From Polaromonas sp. (GTDB taxonomy: Bacteria > Pseudomonadota > Gammaproteobacteria > Burkholderiales > Burkholderiaceae_C), in NCBI GenBank assembly GCA_030655515.1, contig JAURVI010000015.1, positions 1 to 64,000 of the forward strand: a stretch of 64,000 nt of DNA, in the 5' to 3' direction. Within the stretch, counting starts at the first letter, position 1. Every line of letters starts with the position of its first letter. The position numbers and the translations under genes were made by a program. The notes under the pieces are model-generated. The model was not told the DNA's origin. It searched no databases and saw only the letters and a list, made by a program, of their open reading frames with translations. Below are positions 32,657 to 43,426 of this stretch, in pieces.

Positions 32657-33302
32657 TCATGGGCGCCGCCACCAGACCGGTTTTCGGATCGGGGTCAAAC
32701 GCCGCCCCCGGCGGTAACTCGTAAGAGGCACCGGGCAGCCTCGCATCAACTGGATCGCACTGGCGGATACCGCCGCGCAAATAACGATTGCGGTGATCCG
32801 GACGCGGCTCAAAGCGGGGAGCGGTGCGCGGCACAAAACGCGACAATTCGGTCAGCGCCATTTCGTAGACGCCGCGCTTGAATTCCACCACCACATCCAG
32901 CGGCACCCAGTAGTCGTGCCAGCGCCAGGCATCGAACTCCGGATGGTCTGTCGCGCGCAGGTTCAGGTCCCAGTCGTGACCGACCAGTTGCAGCAGAAAC
33001 CAGATCTGTTTCTGGCCTTTGTAATATCCGCGCGCATCGCGGCGGATAAACCGGTCAGGCACCTCATAGCGCAACCAGTCCCGGGTCCGGGCAAGCACCT
33101 GCACATGATGCGGCATCAGCCCCACTTCTTCGTGCAATTCGCGGAACATGGCCTGCTCGGGATTTTCACCCCGGTCAATGCCACCCTGCGGAAACTGCCA
33201 AGAGTGGGTGCGGATACGCTTGCCCCAAAATACCTGACTTCTCTGGTTGAGCAAGACGATGCCGACATTGGGCCGAAAGCCGTCCCGGTCAAGCATAATC
33301 AA
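32637..33302 (-). CDS. rppH: RNA pyrophosphohydrolase
   Basis: Nudix hydrolase that removes 5' pyrophosphate from mRNA and so triggers RNase E decay. It is 221 residues. It starts [20 protein letters not shown] and has a complete Nudix box, [20 protein letters not shown] followed by VGL (about 38-60). The C-terminal extension of about 50 residues beyond E. coli RppH is typical of betaproteobacteria. It is divergent from proS. Confidence 0.95.
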   Translation of the reverse strand: MIMLDRDGFRPNVGIVLLNQRSQVFWGKRIRTHSWQFPQGGIDRGENPEQAMFRELHEEVGLMPHHVQVLARTRDWLRYEVPDRFIRRDARGYYKGQKQIWFLLQLVGHDWDLNLRATDHPEFDAWRWHDYWVPLDVVVEFKRGVYEMALTELSRFVPRTAPRFEPRPDHRNRYLRGGIRQCDPVDARLPGASYELPPGAAFDPDPKTGLVAAPMNDEHEI

Positions 33303-33411
33303 ACCTCAAATTTTTTAAACTGAGTCCATTATGCACAGCGAAGGCCTTCTCGCCAAGCGCGTGCCCGGCGCCCGGCCGCGACGATAGTTTCACCGACCGA
33401 AAAAACAGTCC

Positions 33412-35157
33412 ATGAAAGCCTCCCAGTTCTTCATTTCCACGCTCAAGGAAGCGCCTGCCGATGCCGAGGTGGTCAGCCATCGGTTGATGATGCGCGCCGG
33501 CATGATCAAAAAGCTGGGCGCCGGCATTTACAACTACATGCCCATGGGCCTGCGCGTGATCCGCAAGGTCGAAGCCATCGTGCGCGAGGAAATGAACCGC
33601 GCCGGGGCGGTCGAGCTGAGCATGCCAGTGGTCCAGCCGGCCGAGCTCTGGCAGGAAACCGGCCGCTTTGAAACAATGGGCCCCGAGCTGCTGCGCATCA
33701 AAGACCGCCATGGCCGCGATTTTGTGGTCCAGCCGACCAGCGAGGAAGTCATCACCGACGTGATGCGTCAGGACATCAAGAGCTACAAGCAGTTGCCAAA
33801 AAACCTGTACCAGATCCAGACCAAGTTCCGCGACGAGCGCCGACCGCGTTTCGGCCTGATGCGCGGGCGCGAGTTCATCATGAAAGACGCCTACAGCTTC
33901 GACCGCGACCAAGCCGCGGCCAAGGCCAGCTACCAGACCATGGCGCAGGCTTACCGCCGGATTTTTGACCGCTTTGGCCTGAGCTACCGTGCCGTGACCG
34001 CCGACAGCGGGGCGATTGGCGGTGATCTGAGCGAAGAGTTCCAGGTCATCGCCGCGACGGGCGAAGACGCCATCGTTTATTGCCCGGGCAGCGACTACGC
34101 CGCCAATATGGAAAAGGCCGAAGCCCTGCCGCCTCAAGGCCCGCGCCCGGCCCCGGCGCAGGCCATGACCAGGACGCCCACGCCGGGCAAGAGCACCTGC
34201 CCTGATGTGGCCGAGCTGCTGGGGCAGCCACTGGCACGAACTGTCAAGTCGCTGGTGCTGGCCACCGATGAACTCAACGATTACGAAGAAGTGGTCAAAA
34301 CCCAGGTCTGGCTGCTGCTGCTGCGCGGCGACCACGACATGAACGAAGTCAAGCTTGGCAAGCTGCCGGGGCTGGACGCGGGCTTTCGCTTTGCCACCGT
34401 GGATGAAGTCGAAGCGCACTTTGGCTGCAAGCCGGGTTACCTCGGCCCGGTGAACCTGAAAAAGCCGCTCAACATTGTGGCCGACCGTGACGTGGCGGTG
34501 ATGAGCGACTGGACTTGCGGCGCCAACGAAGCAGACTTTCACATCCTGGGGGTCAACTGGGGACGCGACCTGCCCGAGCCCGACCTCGTGGCCGACATCC
34601 GCAACGTCGTCGCGGGCGATCCGTCGCCCGACGGCAAGGGTGTGCTGGCCATTGAACGCGGCATCGAGGTCGGCCATGTGTTCTACCTCGGCACCAAATA
34701 CAGCCAGGCGATGAATGCCACTTTTCTCGACGAAAACGGCAAGCCGCAGTTCATGGAAATGGGTTGTTACGGCATTGGCATCACCCGCCTGCCCGCAGCC
34801 GCCATTGAACAAAACCACGACGAGCGCGGCATCATCTGGCCCGACGCGATTGCGCCGTTCACGGTTGTGATCTGCCCCATCGGCATGGACCGCAGTGCCG
34901 AGGTCAAGGCAGCGGCGGAGAAGCTGCATGAGGCCTTGCTGGCCGACGGTGTGGATGTGATTCTCGATGACCGCGGCGAGCGCCCCGGCGCCATGTTTGC
35001 CGATTGGGAGTTGATCGGTGTGCCGCACCGCGTGACCATCGGCGACCGCGGGCTCAAGGACGGGCAGGTCGAGTACCAGCATCGCCGCGACAGCGCGGCC
35101 AGCAAAGTGGCAACTGACGACGTGTTCGCTTTCCTGAAAGGCAAACTGGCGGCATGA
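33412..35157 (+). CDS. proS: Prolyl-tRNA synthetase
   Basis: Charges tRNA-Pro. It is 581 residues, the bacterial type with an editing insertion between motifs 2 and 3. It starts [20 protein letters not shown]. Motif 2 lies around [20 protein letters not shown] (about 139-158), the INS editing domain spans roughly 225-395, motif 3 is around [19 protein letters not shown], and the anticodon-binding domain is C-terminal. Its stop overlaps the start of the transglycosylase. Confidence 0.97.
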   Translation: MKASQFFISTLKEAPADAEVVSHRLMMRAGMIKKLGAGIYNYMPMGLRVIRKVEAIVREEMNRAGAVELSMPVVQPAELWQETGRFETMGPELLRIKDRHGRDFVVQPTSEEVITDVMRQDIKSYKQLPKNLYQIQTKFRDERRPRFGLMRGREFIMKDAYSFDRDQAAAKASYQTMAQAYRRIFDRFGLSYRAVTADSGAIGGDLSEEFQVIAATGEDAIVYCPGSDYAANMEKAEALPPQGPRPAPAQAMTRTPTPGKSTCPDVAELLGQPLARTVKSLVLATDELNDYEEVVKTQVWLLLLRGDHDMNEVKLGKLPGLDAGFRFATVDEVEAHFGCKPGYLGPVNLKKPLNIVADRDVAVMSDWTCGANEADFHILGVNWGRDLPEPDLVADIRNVVAGDPSPDGKGVLAIERGIEVGHVFYLGTKYSQAMNATFLDENGKPQFMEMGCYGIGITRLPAAAIEQNHDERGIIWPDAIAPFTVVICPIGMDRSAEVKAAAEKLHEALLADGVDVILDDRGERPGAMFADWELIGVPHRVTIGDRGLKDGQVEYQHRRDSAASKVATDDVFAFLKGKLAA

Positions 35158-35792
35158 CGGCGCTGGCGCCTGCTTCGGTCTCAAGGAGAAAGTGCCTTCT
35201 GTCCCTGTCGGCAGGAAGTTTGTCACTATTATTTTCGGAGCGATCAAGCGCCGGCGCGCAGATTGAGGAGCCGCTGATCGACTCGGTCCGCAGCGCGCTG
35301 AGTTCGGCCGTTGCCAACCGCGCGCCGCCGGTCCCCGAATTTCCTGATATCGAAAGCCGCCTGGCTTACCTGCGCTGGCTGGGCGCCATGAGTGCGCGGC
35401 TCAAAAAGAAAAAACCAGAGTGGCGTGTGCGCAAGGAGTTTTTGCAAACCGTCTGGTACGAAAGCAGACGCGCCGGGCTGGACTCGGCGCTGGTGCTGGG
35501 TTTGATTCAGGTGGAAAGCAACTTCCGCAAGTTCGCGGTCAGCGCTGTCGGCGCACGCGGCTACATGCAGGTCATGCCCTTCTGGAGCCGCGTGATTGGC
35601 GACGGTGATGCCGGAAAACTATTTCACATGCAGACCAATCTGCGCTTTGGCTGCGTCATCCTGCGCCATTACCTGGACCGGGAAAAAGGCGACCTGTTCA
35701 TGGGCCTGGGGCGCTACAACGGCTCCCGCGGCAAGGCGGCGTACCCCGATGCCGTCTTGGGTGCCCGCAAGCGGTGGGAATTTAGCGCTTGA
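35154..35792 (+). CDS. Lytic transglycosylase, SLT domain
   Basis: Exported peptidoglycan-cleaving enzyme of 212 residues. The N-terminus is a signal sequence with basic residues ([20 protein letters not shown]). The SLT domain has the catalytic glutamate in [14 protein letters not shown] (about 117-130), then [12 protein letters not shown] and [10 protein letters not shown]. The ATG overlaps the proS stop by 4 bases (ATGA), which implies coupling. The functional link to proS is unknown. Confidence 0.9.
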   Translation: MTALAPASVSRRKCLLSLSAGSLSLLFSERSSAGAQIEEPLIDSVRSALSSAVANRAPPVPEFPDIESRLAYLRWLGAMSARLKKKKPEWRVRKEFLQTVWYESRRAGLDSALVLGLIQVESNFRKFAVSAVGARGYMQVMPFWSRVIGDGDAGKLFHMQTNLRFGCVILRHYLDREKGDLFMGLGRYNGSRGKAAYPDAVLGARKRWEFSA

Positions 35793-35847
35793 TGGGGTGG
35801 GTGGCCGGGTTGAAGTGGTACTTGCGAATGCAGCGCTTTGCCCCATA

Positions 35848-35988
35848 ATCCTGGAAATCGCAGTTGGACACGCCCAATCGGGTGTGTAGCGCGCTCACCC
35901 AAAAGATGAAGTTCGTCGTGGTCAAGAATGTCAGCATTCATGGGCATCTCCAGCGGAAAATGAGCGGTCAACTGCGGTTATCCAGGAT
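35848..35988 (-). mobile_element. MITE-like repeat, copy 1 (short form)
   Basis: About 141 bases bounded by imperfect inverted repeats: ATCCTGGAAATCGCAGTTG at the left and CAACTGCGGTTATCCAGGAT at the right. The body is nearly identical to the copies at 47462-47595 and 49850-50087. In minus-strand sense it begins three bases after the recG stop codon. Its internal ORF (start 35941, MNADILDHDELHLLGERATH) runs on out of the element into non-coding frame because this copy has the short middle section. Confidence 0.8.
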
Positions 35989-35991
35989 AAA

Positions 35992-38130
35992 TCAAGCCTT
36001 CAAAAACTCCGCCTTCCCCCCCAGCCACCGCTGAATATGCCGATGCGCCAAGTCAGCGTGCTGGTCGAGCATCTCGGGGGCCAGCGCCCGCGCCCAGGCC
36101 AGCCAGTCGGCATCAAGTGCCAAATCTGCAAAGCGCAACAAAGGCGCACCCGACTGGCGCGCCCCTAAAAATTCACCCGGTCCGCGAATGTCCAGATCAC
36201 GCCGGGCAATCTCGAAACCGTCCTGCGTTTCGACCATGGCCTTGAGGCGGGCTCTCGCGGTCTCGCCGAGGCGCGGCGCATCGCCGGTCGAATACAGCAG
36301 CACACAGGCCGCTGCCGCCGCGCCGCGCCCGACCCGTCCGCGCAACTGGTGCAACTGCGACAGGCCAAAGCGCTCGGCGTGTTCAATCACCATCAGCGAA
36401 GCATTGGGCACGTCCACCCCCACCTCGATCACCGTGGTGCTGACCAGCACACCGAGCTGGCCGCTGGTGAAGAGGCTCATCACCGCCCTCTTTTCGGCCA
36501 CCGGCATACGCGAATGCAGCAGCCCGACGGGGGTGCCGGGCAGGGCCGCGGTCAAGGCCTCGTGGGTCTGCGTCGCGTTGGTCAAATCCACCGCTTCGCT
36601 CTCTTCAATCAGCGGGCACACCCAGTAGACCTGCCGGCCCTGGTTCAGTTGCCCGCGAATGCGCTCTACCACTTCATCGCGCCGTGCTTCGTTGACCACT
36701 TTGGTCACGATGGGCGTGCGTCCGGGCGGCAGCTCGTCGATGGTGGAGACATCGAGGTCGGCGTAATAACTCATCGCCAGCGTGCGCGGGATCGGCGTGG
36801 CGGTCATCATCAAAAGATGGGGATCCTGCCCGCCCTCGGTCATCTTGCTGCGCAGCGCGAGGCGCTGGGCCACACCGAAGCGATGCTGCTCGTCGATGAT
36901 GGCCAGCGCCAGGTTTTTGAACAGCACCTTGTTCTGGATCACCGCATGGGTGCCGACCACCAGGCCGGCCGCGCCGCTTTCGATCATCGCCAGCGCCTCG
37001 CGCCGCTCTTTGGCCTTCTGGCTGCCGGTCAGCCAGGCGGTCTGGATGCCCAGCGGTTCAAGCCAGCCGATCAGCTTGCGAAAGTGCTGCTCGGCCAGGA
37101 TCTCGGTCGGCGCCATCAGCGCGCACTGCCAGCCGGCGTCCATGCAGCGCGCCGCGGCCAGCGCCGCCACCACGGTTTTACCGGAACCCACGTCGCCCTG
37201 CAGCAAGCGGTGCATGGGGATGTTCTTTTTCAGGTCGGCATCGATCTCGATGCCGACGCGCTGCTGCGCGGCCGTCAGGCGAAACGGCAGGCGTTCCAGC
37301 AACTGCTCGTGCAGCGTGCAGTGCGTGCCCCGCATCGCGGGGCCGGCCAGGGCCGGCGCGCGCATGGCCGCGCGCACGCGGCGCGCCTGCAACTGCGACA
37401 GTTGCTGGGCCAGCAGTTCCTCGGCCTTCAGGCGTTGCCAGGCCGGGTGGCTGCGGTTTTCCAGTGTGGCCAGCGCCGCATCCGGGGTGGGATGATGCAA
37501 AAACTGTAGCGCTTCACGAAGACTCCACAAGGGCTTCGACAGCTTTTTTCTTGAGAAGCCAGTCTCCGGTACGGTTTCCGCGAGGTCTGCCCGGCTCAAG
37601 CCGCTGAGCACGGCCTTGCGCAGATAGGCTTGCGGCAAACCAGCCACCGTCGGATACACCGGCGTCAACGCGGATGGCAAGTCACCACCGGCCGGCCGGA
37701 AGCCGGGATGCACCATTTCGCGGCCAAAACCTCCCGCGAAGGAGCCGCCGCGAATCTCGCCGCGCACGCGCACGCGGGCACCCACGCTCAGGGTTTTCTG
37801 GTGCGAGGGGTAAAAATTGATGAAGCGCAGCACACAGGTGTCGCTGCCGTCGTCCACCGTCACGCGCAATTGCCGACGCGGCCGGAACGTGATTTCGCTG
37901 CGGGTCACCTGCGCCTCGATTTGCACCAGCTCGCCGTCGCGCGCGTCGGCCAGAGCGGTGACGCGGGTTTCATCTTCGTAGCGCAGCGGCAGGTGCAACG
38001 CCAGGTCGATGTCGCGGCGCAGGCCGAGTTTTTCGAGCGCTTGTTGAGCCTGCGATTTGGCGGAGGGGGACCGTGCCTTGCCCGCCGTCTCAAGAGCGGA
38101 TGTGGAAGCCTTTATGACGGGTGGCGGCAT
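35992..38130 (-). CDS. recG: ATP-dependent DNA helicase RecG
   Basis: Branch-migrating helicase that reverses stalled forks. It is 712 residues. An N-terminal wedge/OB domain (about 40-210) precedes helicase motif [16 protein letters not shown] (about 317-331), motif II DEQH (about 417-420), motif [14 protein letters not shown], and motif [11 protein letters not shown] (about 600-608). The ATG at 38130 is only 17 bases from the divergent queA ATG. A MITE-like element starts three bases after its stop. Confidence 0.96.
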   Translation of the reverse strand: MPPPVIKASTSALETAGKARSPSAKSQAQQALEKLGLRRDIDLALHLPLRYEDETRVTALADARDGELVQIEAQVTRSEITFRPRRQLRVTVDDGSDTCVLRFINFYPSHQKTLSVGARVRVRGEIRGGSFAGGFGREMVHPGFRPAGGDLPSALTPVYPTVAGLPQAYLRKAVLSGLSRADLAETVPETGFSRKKLSKPLWSLREALQFLHHPTPDAALATLENRSHPAWQRLKAEELLAQQLSQLQARRVRAAMRAPALAGPAMRGTHCTLHEQLLERLPFRLTAAQQRVGIEIDADLKKNIPMHRLLQGDVGSGKTVVAALAAARCMDAGWQCALMAPTEILAEQHFRKLIGWLEPLGIQTAWLTGSQKAKERREALAMIESGAAGLVVGTHAVIQNKVLFKNLALAIIDEQHRFGVAQRLALRSKMTEGGQDPHLLMMTATPIPRTLAMSYYADLDVSTIDELPPGRTPIVTKVVNEARRDEVVERIRGQLNQGRQVYWVCPLIEESEAVDLTNATQTHEALTAALPGTPVGLLHSRMPVAEKRAVMSLFTSGQLGVLVSTTVIEVGVDVPNASLMVIEHAERFGLSQLHQLRGRVGRGAAAAACVLLYSTGDAPRLGETARARLKAMVETQDGFEIARRDLDIRGPGEFLGARQSGAPLLRFADLALDADWLAWARALAPEMLDQHADLAHRHIQRWLGGKAEFLKA

Positions 38131-38147
38131 GGGACAATTGTGCCTTC

Positions 38148-39212
38148 ATGAAGACGCATTTCAGCCTCAGTGATTTTGATTTCACGCTCCCGCCCGAACT
38201 GATTGCCCAACACCCCGCCGCCCAGCGCAGTAGCTCGCGCCTGCTGGATGGCCAGGCCACCGCTGCGGTAGACCGCCGCTTTGCCGACCTGCCCGGCCTG
38301 CTGAGGCCCGGCGATCTGCTGGTGTTTAACGACACCAAAGTGGTCAAGGCGCGGCTGTTTGGCCAAAAGTCCAGCGGCGGCAAGCTGGAGTTGTTGATTG
38401 AACGGGTGCTCTCCCCTGGTGCGGATTCAGGCCACGAAGTCGCGGCCCACATGAAGGTCAGCAAAAAACCTTTGCCCGGTGCGGTGCTACAGATGGACGG
38501 CGGCTTCACCGCCACGCTGCTGGGCCGCTGGCCCAACGAAGACGGGCCGCTGTACCGCTTTGCCCTGAGCAGCGACCCGTATGCGCTGATGGCGCAACAC
38601 GGCCACGTACCGCTGCCGCCGTACATCACGCACGCTGACTCGGCCGACGACGAACAACGCTACCAGACCGTGTTTGCCAAACATCCGGGCGCGGTCGCGG
38701 CACCGACCGCCGCGCTGCATTTTGACGCGGCCGTGCTGGCGCAGCTCGAATCCCGTGGCGTGCAGCGCGCCAGCGTCACGCTGCATGTGGGCGCAGGCAC
38801 CTTTCAGCCGGTCAAGACGGACAACATTGCCGACCACATCATGCATTTCGAGCGCTTTGAAGTGCCGCTCGCGACGCACGAGGCCATTGCCGCCTGCAAG
38901 GCGCGCGGCGGCCGCGTGGTGGCCGTGGGCACCACGACCGTGCGGGCGCTGGAGTCAAGCGCCCGGTTCGGCCCCGCCTGCAATGACACCAATATCTTCA
39001 TCACGCCGGGCTTCGAATTCAGGATGGTGGACCTGCTGCTGACCAACTTTCATCTGCCCAAAAGCACCTTGATGCTGCTGGTCAGCGCCTTTGCCGGCTA
39101 CGAACACATCATGGCGCTGTACCGCCACGCCATCGACCAGCGTTACCGCTTCTTCAGTTATGGCGACGCCATGCTTCTTGATCGACATACAGCAAGTAAA
39201 GCGATAGAATGA
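38148..39212 (+). CDS. queA: S-adenosylmethionine:tRNA ribosyltransferase-isomerase
   Basis: Adds the epoxycyclopentanediol precursor to preQ1 at tRNA position 34 in queuosine synthesis. It is 354 residues from [20 protein letters not shown]; a nine-residue upstream extension is rejected. Family segments include [34 protein letters not shown] and [19 protein letters not shown]. The C-terminus runs on about ten residues past the usual YGDAMLL end. The stop overlaps the antitoxin start by 4 bases. The product of the downstream tgt acts one step earlier. Confidence 0.96.
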   Translation: MKTHFSLSDFDFTLPPELIAQHPAAQRSSSRLLDGQATAAVDRRFADLPGLLRPGDLLVFNDTKVVKARLFGQKSSGGKLELLIERVLSPGADSGHEVAAHMKVSKKPLPGAVLQMDGGFTATLLGRWPNEDGPLYRFALSSDPYALMAQHGHVPLPPYITHADSADDEQRYQTVFAKHPGAVAAPTAALHFDAAVLAQLESRGVQRASVTLHVGAGTFQPVKTDNIADHIMHFERFEVPLATHEAIAACKARGGRVVAVGTTTVRALESSARFGPACNDTNIFITPGFEFRMVDLLLTNFHLPKSTLMLLVSAFAGYEHIMALYRHAIDQRYRFFSYGDAMLLDRHTASKAIE

Positions 39213-39438
39213 TCGATGTGAAATCCACCACCAATACCGTCACGCTGTCAAGCAAATACCAGGTTGTCATCCCGGCCTCGGTACGCAAGCACCTGAACCT
39301 CAAACCCGGCGCCAAGCTGACCTGGATTGAGTTTGACGGTGTGGCGCACTTGGTTCCCCTTCAGCCCGTCAGCGCCTACCGCGGGATCGCAAGCGCACTG
39401 AAAGACAGCGATATTCCCAATGAGCCGGATCGCCTTTG

Positions 39439-39439
<1 letters not shown>
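39209..39439 (+). CDS. AbrB/MazE-type antitoxin of a type II toxin-antitoxin pair
   Basis: A 76-residue protein with an N-terminal SpoVT-AbrB swapped-hairpin DNA-binding domain, [20 protein letters not shown] then LKPGAKLTW (about 10-40). The C-terminal tail, about 25 residues, would bind the toxin. ATG overlaps the queA TGA (ATGA), and its own TGA overlaps the toxin ATG (TGATG). By analogy with VapB it should autorepress, but no separate promoter or operator is visible, so it may be driven by the queA transcript. Confidence 0.88.
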
Positions 39440-40964
<1,525 letters not shown>

Positions 40965-40997
40965 TACTGCGCAAACCATCACTGACAAGGAGTTCTC

Positions 40998-42002
40998 ATG
41001 CAATACCGCCGCCTCGGAAACAGCAACCTGAAAGTCTCCACCCTCTGTCTGGGCACCATGATGTTCGGCCAGCAGACGCTATTCGACGAAGCGGCGCGCA
41101 TCGTCGCTTCAGCGCGCGAACACGGGCTCAACTTCATCGACACGGCCGACGTCTACAACGAAGGCCGGGCGGAGACCATGCTGGGCGAGTTGCTGGCGGG
41201 CCAGCGTTCGCACTGGGTGCTGGCCAGCAAACTCGGCAACCGGGTGGGCAAGGACGTGAACCAGGGCCACTACTCGCGCCGCTGGCTGATGCAGCAGACC
41301 GACACCATCCTGTCGCGGCTGGGTACCGACTACCTGGACATTTTGTACCTGCACCGCGACTTCCCCGGTGAAAACCTCGAAGAAGCGGTGCGTGCGCTGG
41401 GCGATCTGATCCGGGCCGGTAAAATCCGCAGCTTCGGGCTGTCCAACTTTCGCGGCTGGCGCATTGCCGAAATCATGCGCCTGTGCGAGAAAACCGGTGT
41501 GCCGCAACCGGCTGTCTGCCAGCCTTATTACAACCTGCTCAACCGCGGCCCCGAGGTCGAAATCTTGCCGGCCTGCGGTCACTACGGGCTGGGTGTGGTG
41601 CCCTACAGCCCGCTGGCGCGCGGTGTGCTGACCGGCAAATACCCGCCCGGCCAGCCGCCGGCCGAGGGCACCCGGGCCGGGCGGGGCGACAAACGCATTC
41701 TGGAGACCGAGTTCCGCGAAGAGTCGCTGTTGATCGCGCAAAAAATCAAGGTCCGTTGTGAGGCCCGAGGCATTGCACCGGGGCACTTTGCCGCAGCCTG
41801 GGTGCTGGCCAATCCGCTGGTCAGCTCGGTGATCGTCGGCCCGCGCCTGCTGTCGCATCTGGAAGATGTCTATGGCGCGACCGAACTGGTGCTGGACAGC
41901 GAAGACGAAACCTTCGTCAACGCGCTGGTCATTCCCGGCCACGCCTCCAGCCACGGCTACAACGACCCGAGCTACCCCTTCTTCGGGCGGCCGGTGGCCT
42001 GA
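40998..42002 (+). CDS. Aldo/keto reductase
   Basis: NADPH-dependent (alpha/beta)8-barrel reductase of 334 residues, close to the YajO/Tas-like group. It starts MQYRRLGNSNLKVSTLCLGT. The catalytic tetrad is visible: Asp in FIDTADVYNEG (about residue 45), Tyr in the same segment, Lys in VLASKLGNRVG (about 78) and His in ILYLHRDFPGE (about 119). AAGGAG lies before the ATG. The substrate is unknown. A 9-bp hairpin (42023-42043) lies between it and the convergent gene. Confidence 0.92.
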   Translation: MQYRRLGNSNLKVSTLCLGTMMFGQQTLFDEAARIVASAREHGLNFIDTADVYNEGRAETMLGELLAGQRSHWVLASKLGNRVGKDVNQGHYSRRWLMQQTDTILSRLGTDYLDILYLHRDFPGENLEEAVRALGDLIRAGKIRSFGLSNFRGWRIAEIMRLCEKTGVPQPAVCQPYYNLLNRGPEVEILPACGHYGLGVVPYSPLARGVLTGKYPPGQPPAEGTRAGRGDKRILETEFREESLLIAQKIKVRCEARGIAPGHFAAAWVLANPLVSSVIVGPRLLSHLEDVYGATELVLDSEDETFVNALVIPGHASSHGYNDPSYPFFGRPVA

Positions 42003-42032
42003 GCGGTTGTTGTGGTCACGCCCGACAGGCTG

Positions 42033-43103
42033 CTAGCCTGTCGCGGACTCGGGCGGTAACAGCTTGCGCCGTTCGCTGCTGACACCGCAGGCGTGGCAAA
42101 ATTTGGCAAACGCGCTTTTGCGGGTGTTGCAGGCGCCGCAATGGTCATGCAGGCCAATCCCGCAGTGCGGGCAAAAATCAATCGCCGTGTTTTTCAGATC
42201 CACGGTCCGTTCACAGCCCGGGCAAACCCCTTTGGACAGCCGCGTGAGCGCGGTGTCGTAACTCAGCTCTTCGCGACGCTGCGCGTCAGGCAATTGCTCG
42301 GCCAGTTTTTGGCGTTCCAGGTAGCGGTTCAGCGAAACAATCGCCTGCCGACCGACCAGCACCGTGATGAGAATACCCACGACATAGCGCACATAACCAC
42401 CGTAACTGGGCAGGTAAGGCACCAGTTCGACAAAAAACGCGAACAGCGCAAAAAAGATGAAGCCCCAGACAAAAGGCCAGTAAGTGCTTTTGCGCTTTTT
42501 GGCAAACAGCCAGCCGGCCGCCACCAGCAGCGGCAGCGTGAGCGCCAGGCGGTAGACAAACACGCGCAGCTCCTGGGCCCGCTGGGCCTTGTGCCAGGCG
42601 TCCCGCGCGCTGTTCTGCAACTCCTGCAACTGCGACTGCGCGCGGCTTTCAGCCTGCCGCGCGTTCAGCGCGATTTGCTGCTGCGCCTCCACGGCGGTGA
42701 GCGCCTCGCGTTCAGCCCGACGCAAGCCATCGAGTTTCGCGGTGCGCCCGATGAGTTCATCGTCCTGCTGCGAAAGAGCGGTGGCGCGCCGGGTGGCCAG
42801 CCAGTTGCCAAAGGTCTCGCGCGCGGCCTGGTTGTCGGCCTGCGCCACCTTGAGCCTGAGCTGGGCCTGCTCCAGCGCCTCCTTCGCATCCTTGCCGGTG
42901 CGCTGGGCATCCTTGACGGCCTGGCGCAGCCTTGCACTGAGTGCCGGGTCCATGAAGTCATCGAGCGTCTGGCGCTGCTCCACCTTGGGCAGGTCGCCCA
43001 CGATGGTGCCGCCCAGCCCGATCAGGAAACCGGCAAACACAAAAGCCACCAGCCACAGGCCACGGCGGAACCATTTTTCAGACAGTCGCAGCGATTTGCT
43101 CAT
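42033..43103 (-). CDS. Zinc-ribbon membrane protein
   Basis: A 356-residue protein of unknown function. There is one N-terminal membrane helix (about 13-33), then a long charged coiled coil (about 40-185). Three hydrophobic helices follow at about 190-275. The C-terminal cytoplasmic part has zinc-ribbon pairs GVCPGCERT, FCPHCGIGL, HCGACNTRK and FCHACGVS (about 300-345). The four CxxC pairs suggest two zinc sites. No pathway is suggested by neighbours. Confidence 0.75.
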   Translation of the reverse strand: MSKSLRLSEKWFRRGLWLVAFVFAGFLIGLGGTIVGDLPKVEQRQTLDDFMDPALSARLRQAVKDAQRTGKDAKEALEQAQLRLKVAQADNQAARETFGNWLATRRATALSQQDDELIGRTAKLDGLRRAEREALTAVEAQQQIALNARQAESRAQSQLQELQNSARDAWHKAQRAQELRVFVYRLALTLPLLVAAGWLFAKKRKSTYWPFVWGFIFFALFAFFVELVPYLPSYGGYVRYVVGILITVLVGRQAIVSLNRYLERQKLAEQLPDAQRREELSYDTALTRLSKGVCPGCERTVDLKNTAIDFCPHCGIGLHDHCGACNTRKSAFAKFCHACGVSSERRKLLPPESATG

Positions 43104-43426
43104 TTTTCACCTCAATGCTTTTATTTTGATGGCAGGCGAATTAATGGAATCCGGACAAATGCCCTGAATCATGCCCCTACCACCAACAGCATGTCGTTAT
43201 ACACAAGTCCGCGCTGCACGGGAAGAGGACCGCCAGGAATGAAACCCATCTCCCAGCAGTCATTCACGTCAACAGGCAGCAACTGAATGTCGGCAATTGA
43301 CCGTCCTCCAATTCACTGGCTGAACTGGAATGACGGCTCCCGCCGCATTGCAGACCCCAAAGCAGGAAGCATTGCCCGCCCGGTTTGGCTCGGCACGCCG
43401 CCTGCCGCTTCAATGAAGCGCCTTCA
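43104..43426. other. 323-base intergenic stretch with an ORF remnant
   Basis: No credible gene. On the minus strand an open frame from 43312 to a stop at 43169 reads protein-like text such as VDVNDCWEMGFIPGG and LVYNDMLLVVGA, but it has no start codon and is cut by a stop upstream. It may be the end of a lost gene or a repeat. Nothing else is seen. Confidence 0.4.

Noticed and set aside
33289-35247. Long minus-strand frame (652 codons) opposite proS
   Set aside because: It is the high-GC shadow of proS; no family-like sequence, no ribosome-binding site, and the plus-strand protein is certain.
35714-35941. Extended ORF from MITE-like copy 1 into the transglycosylase region
   Set aside because: After the element the frame is antisense to a real gene; the extension results from the internal deletion in this copy.
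42023-42043. Nine-bp hairpin between the aldo/keto reductase and the zinc-ribbon gene as a bidirectional terminator
   Set aside because: No T-run on either side and it overlaps the end of the zinc-ribbon gene; the function is not supported.
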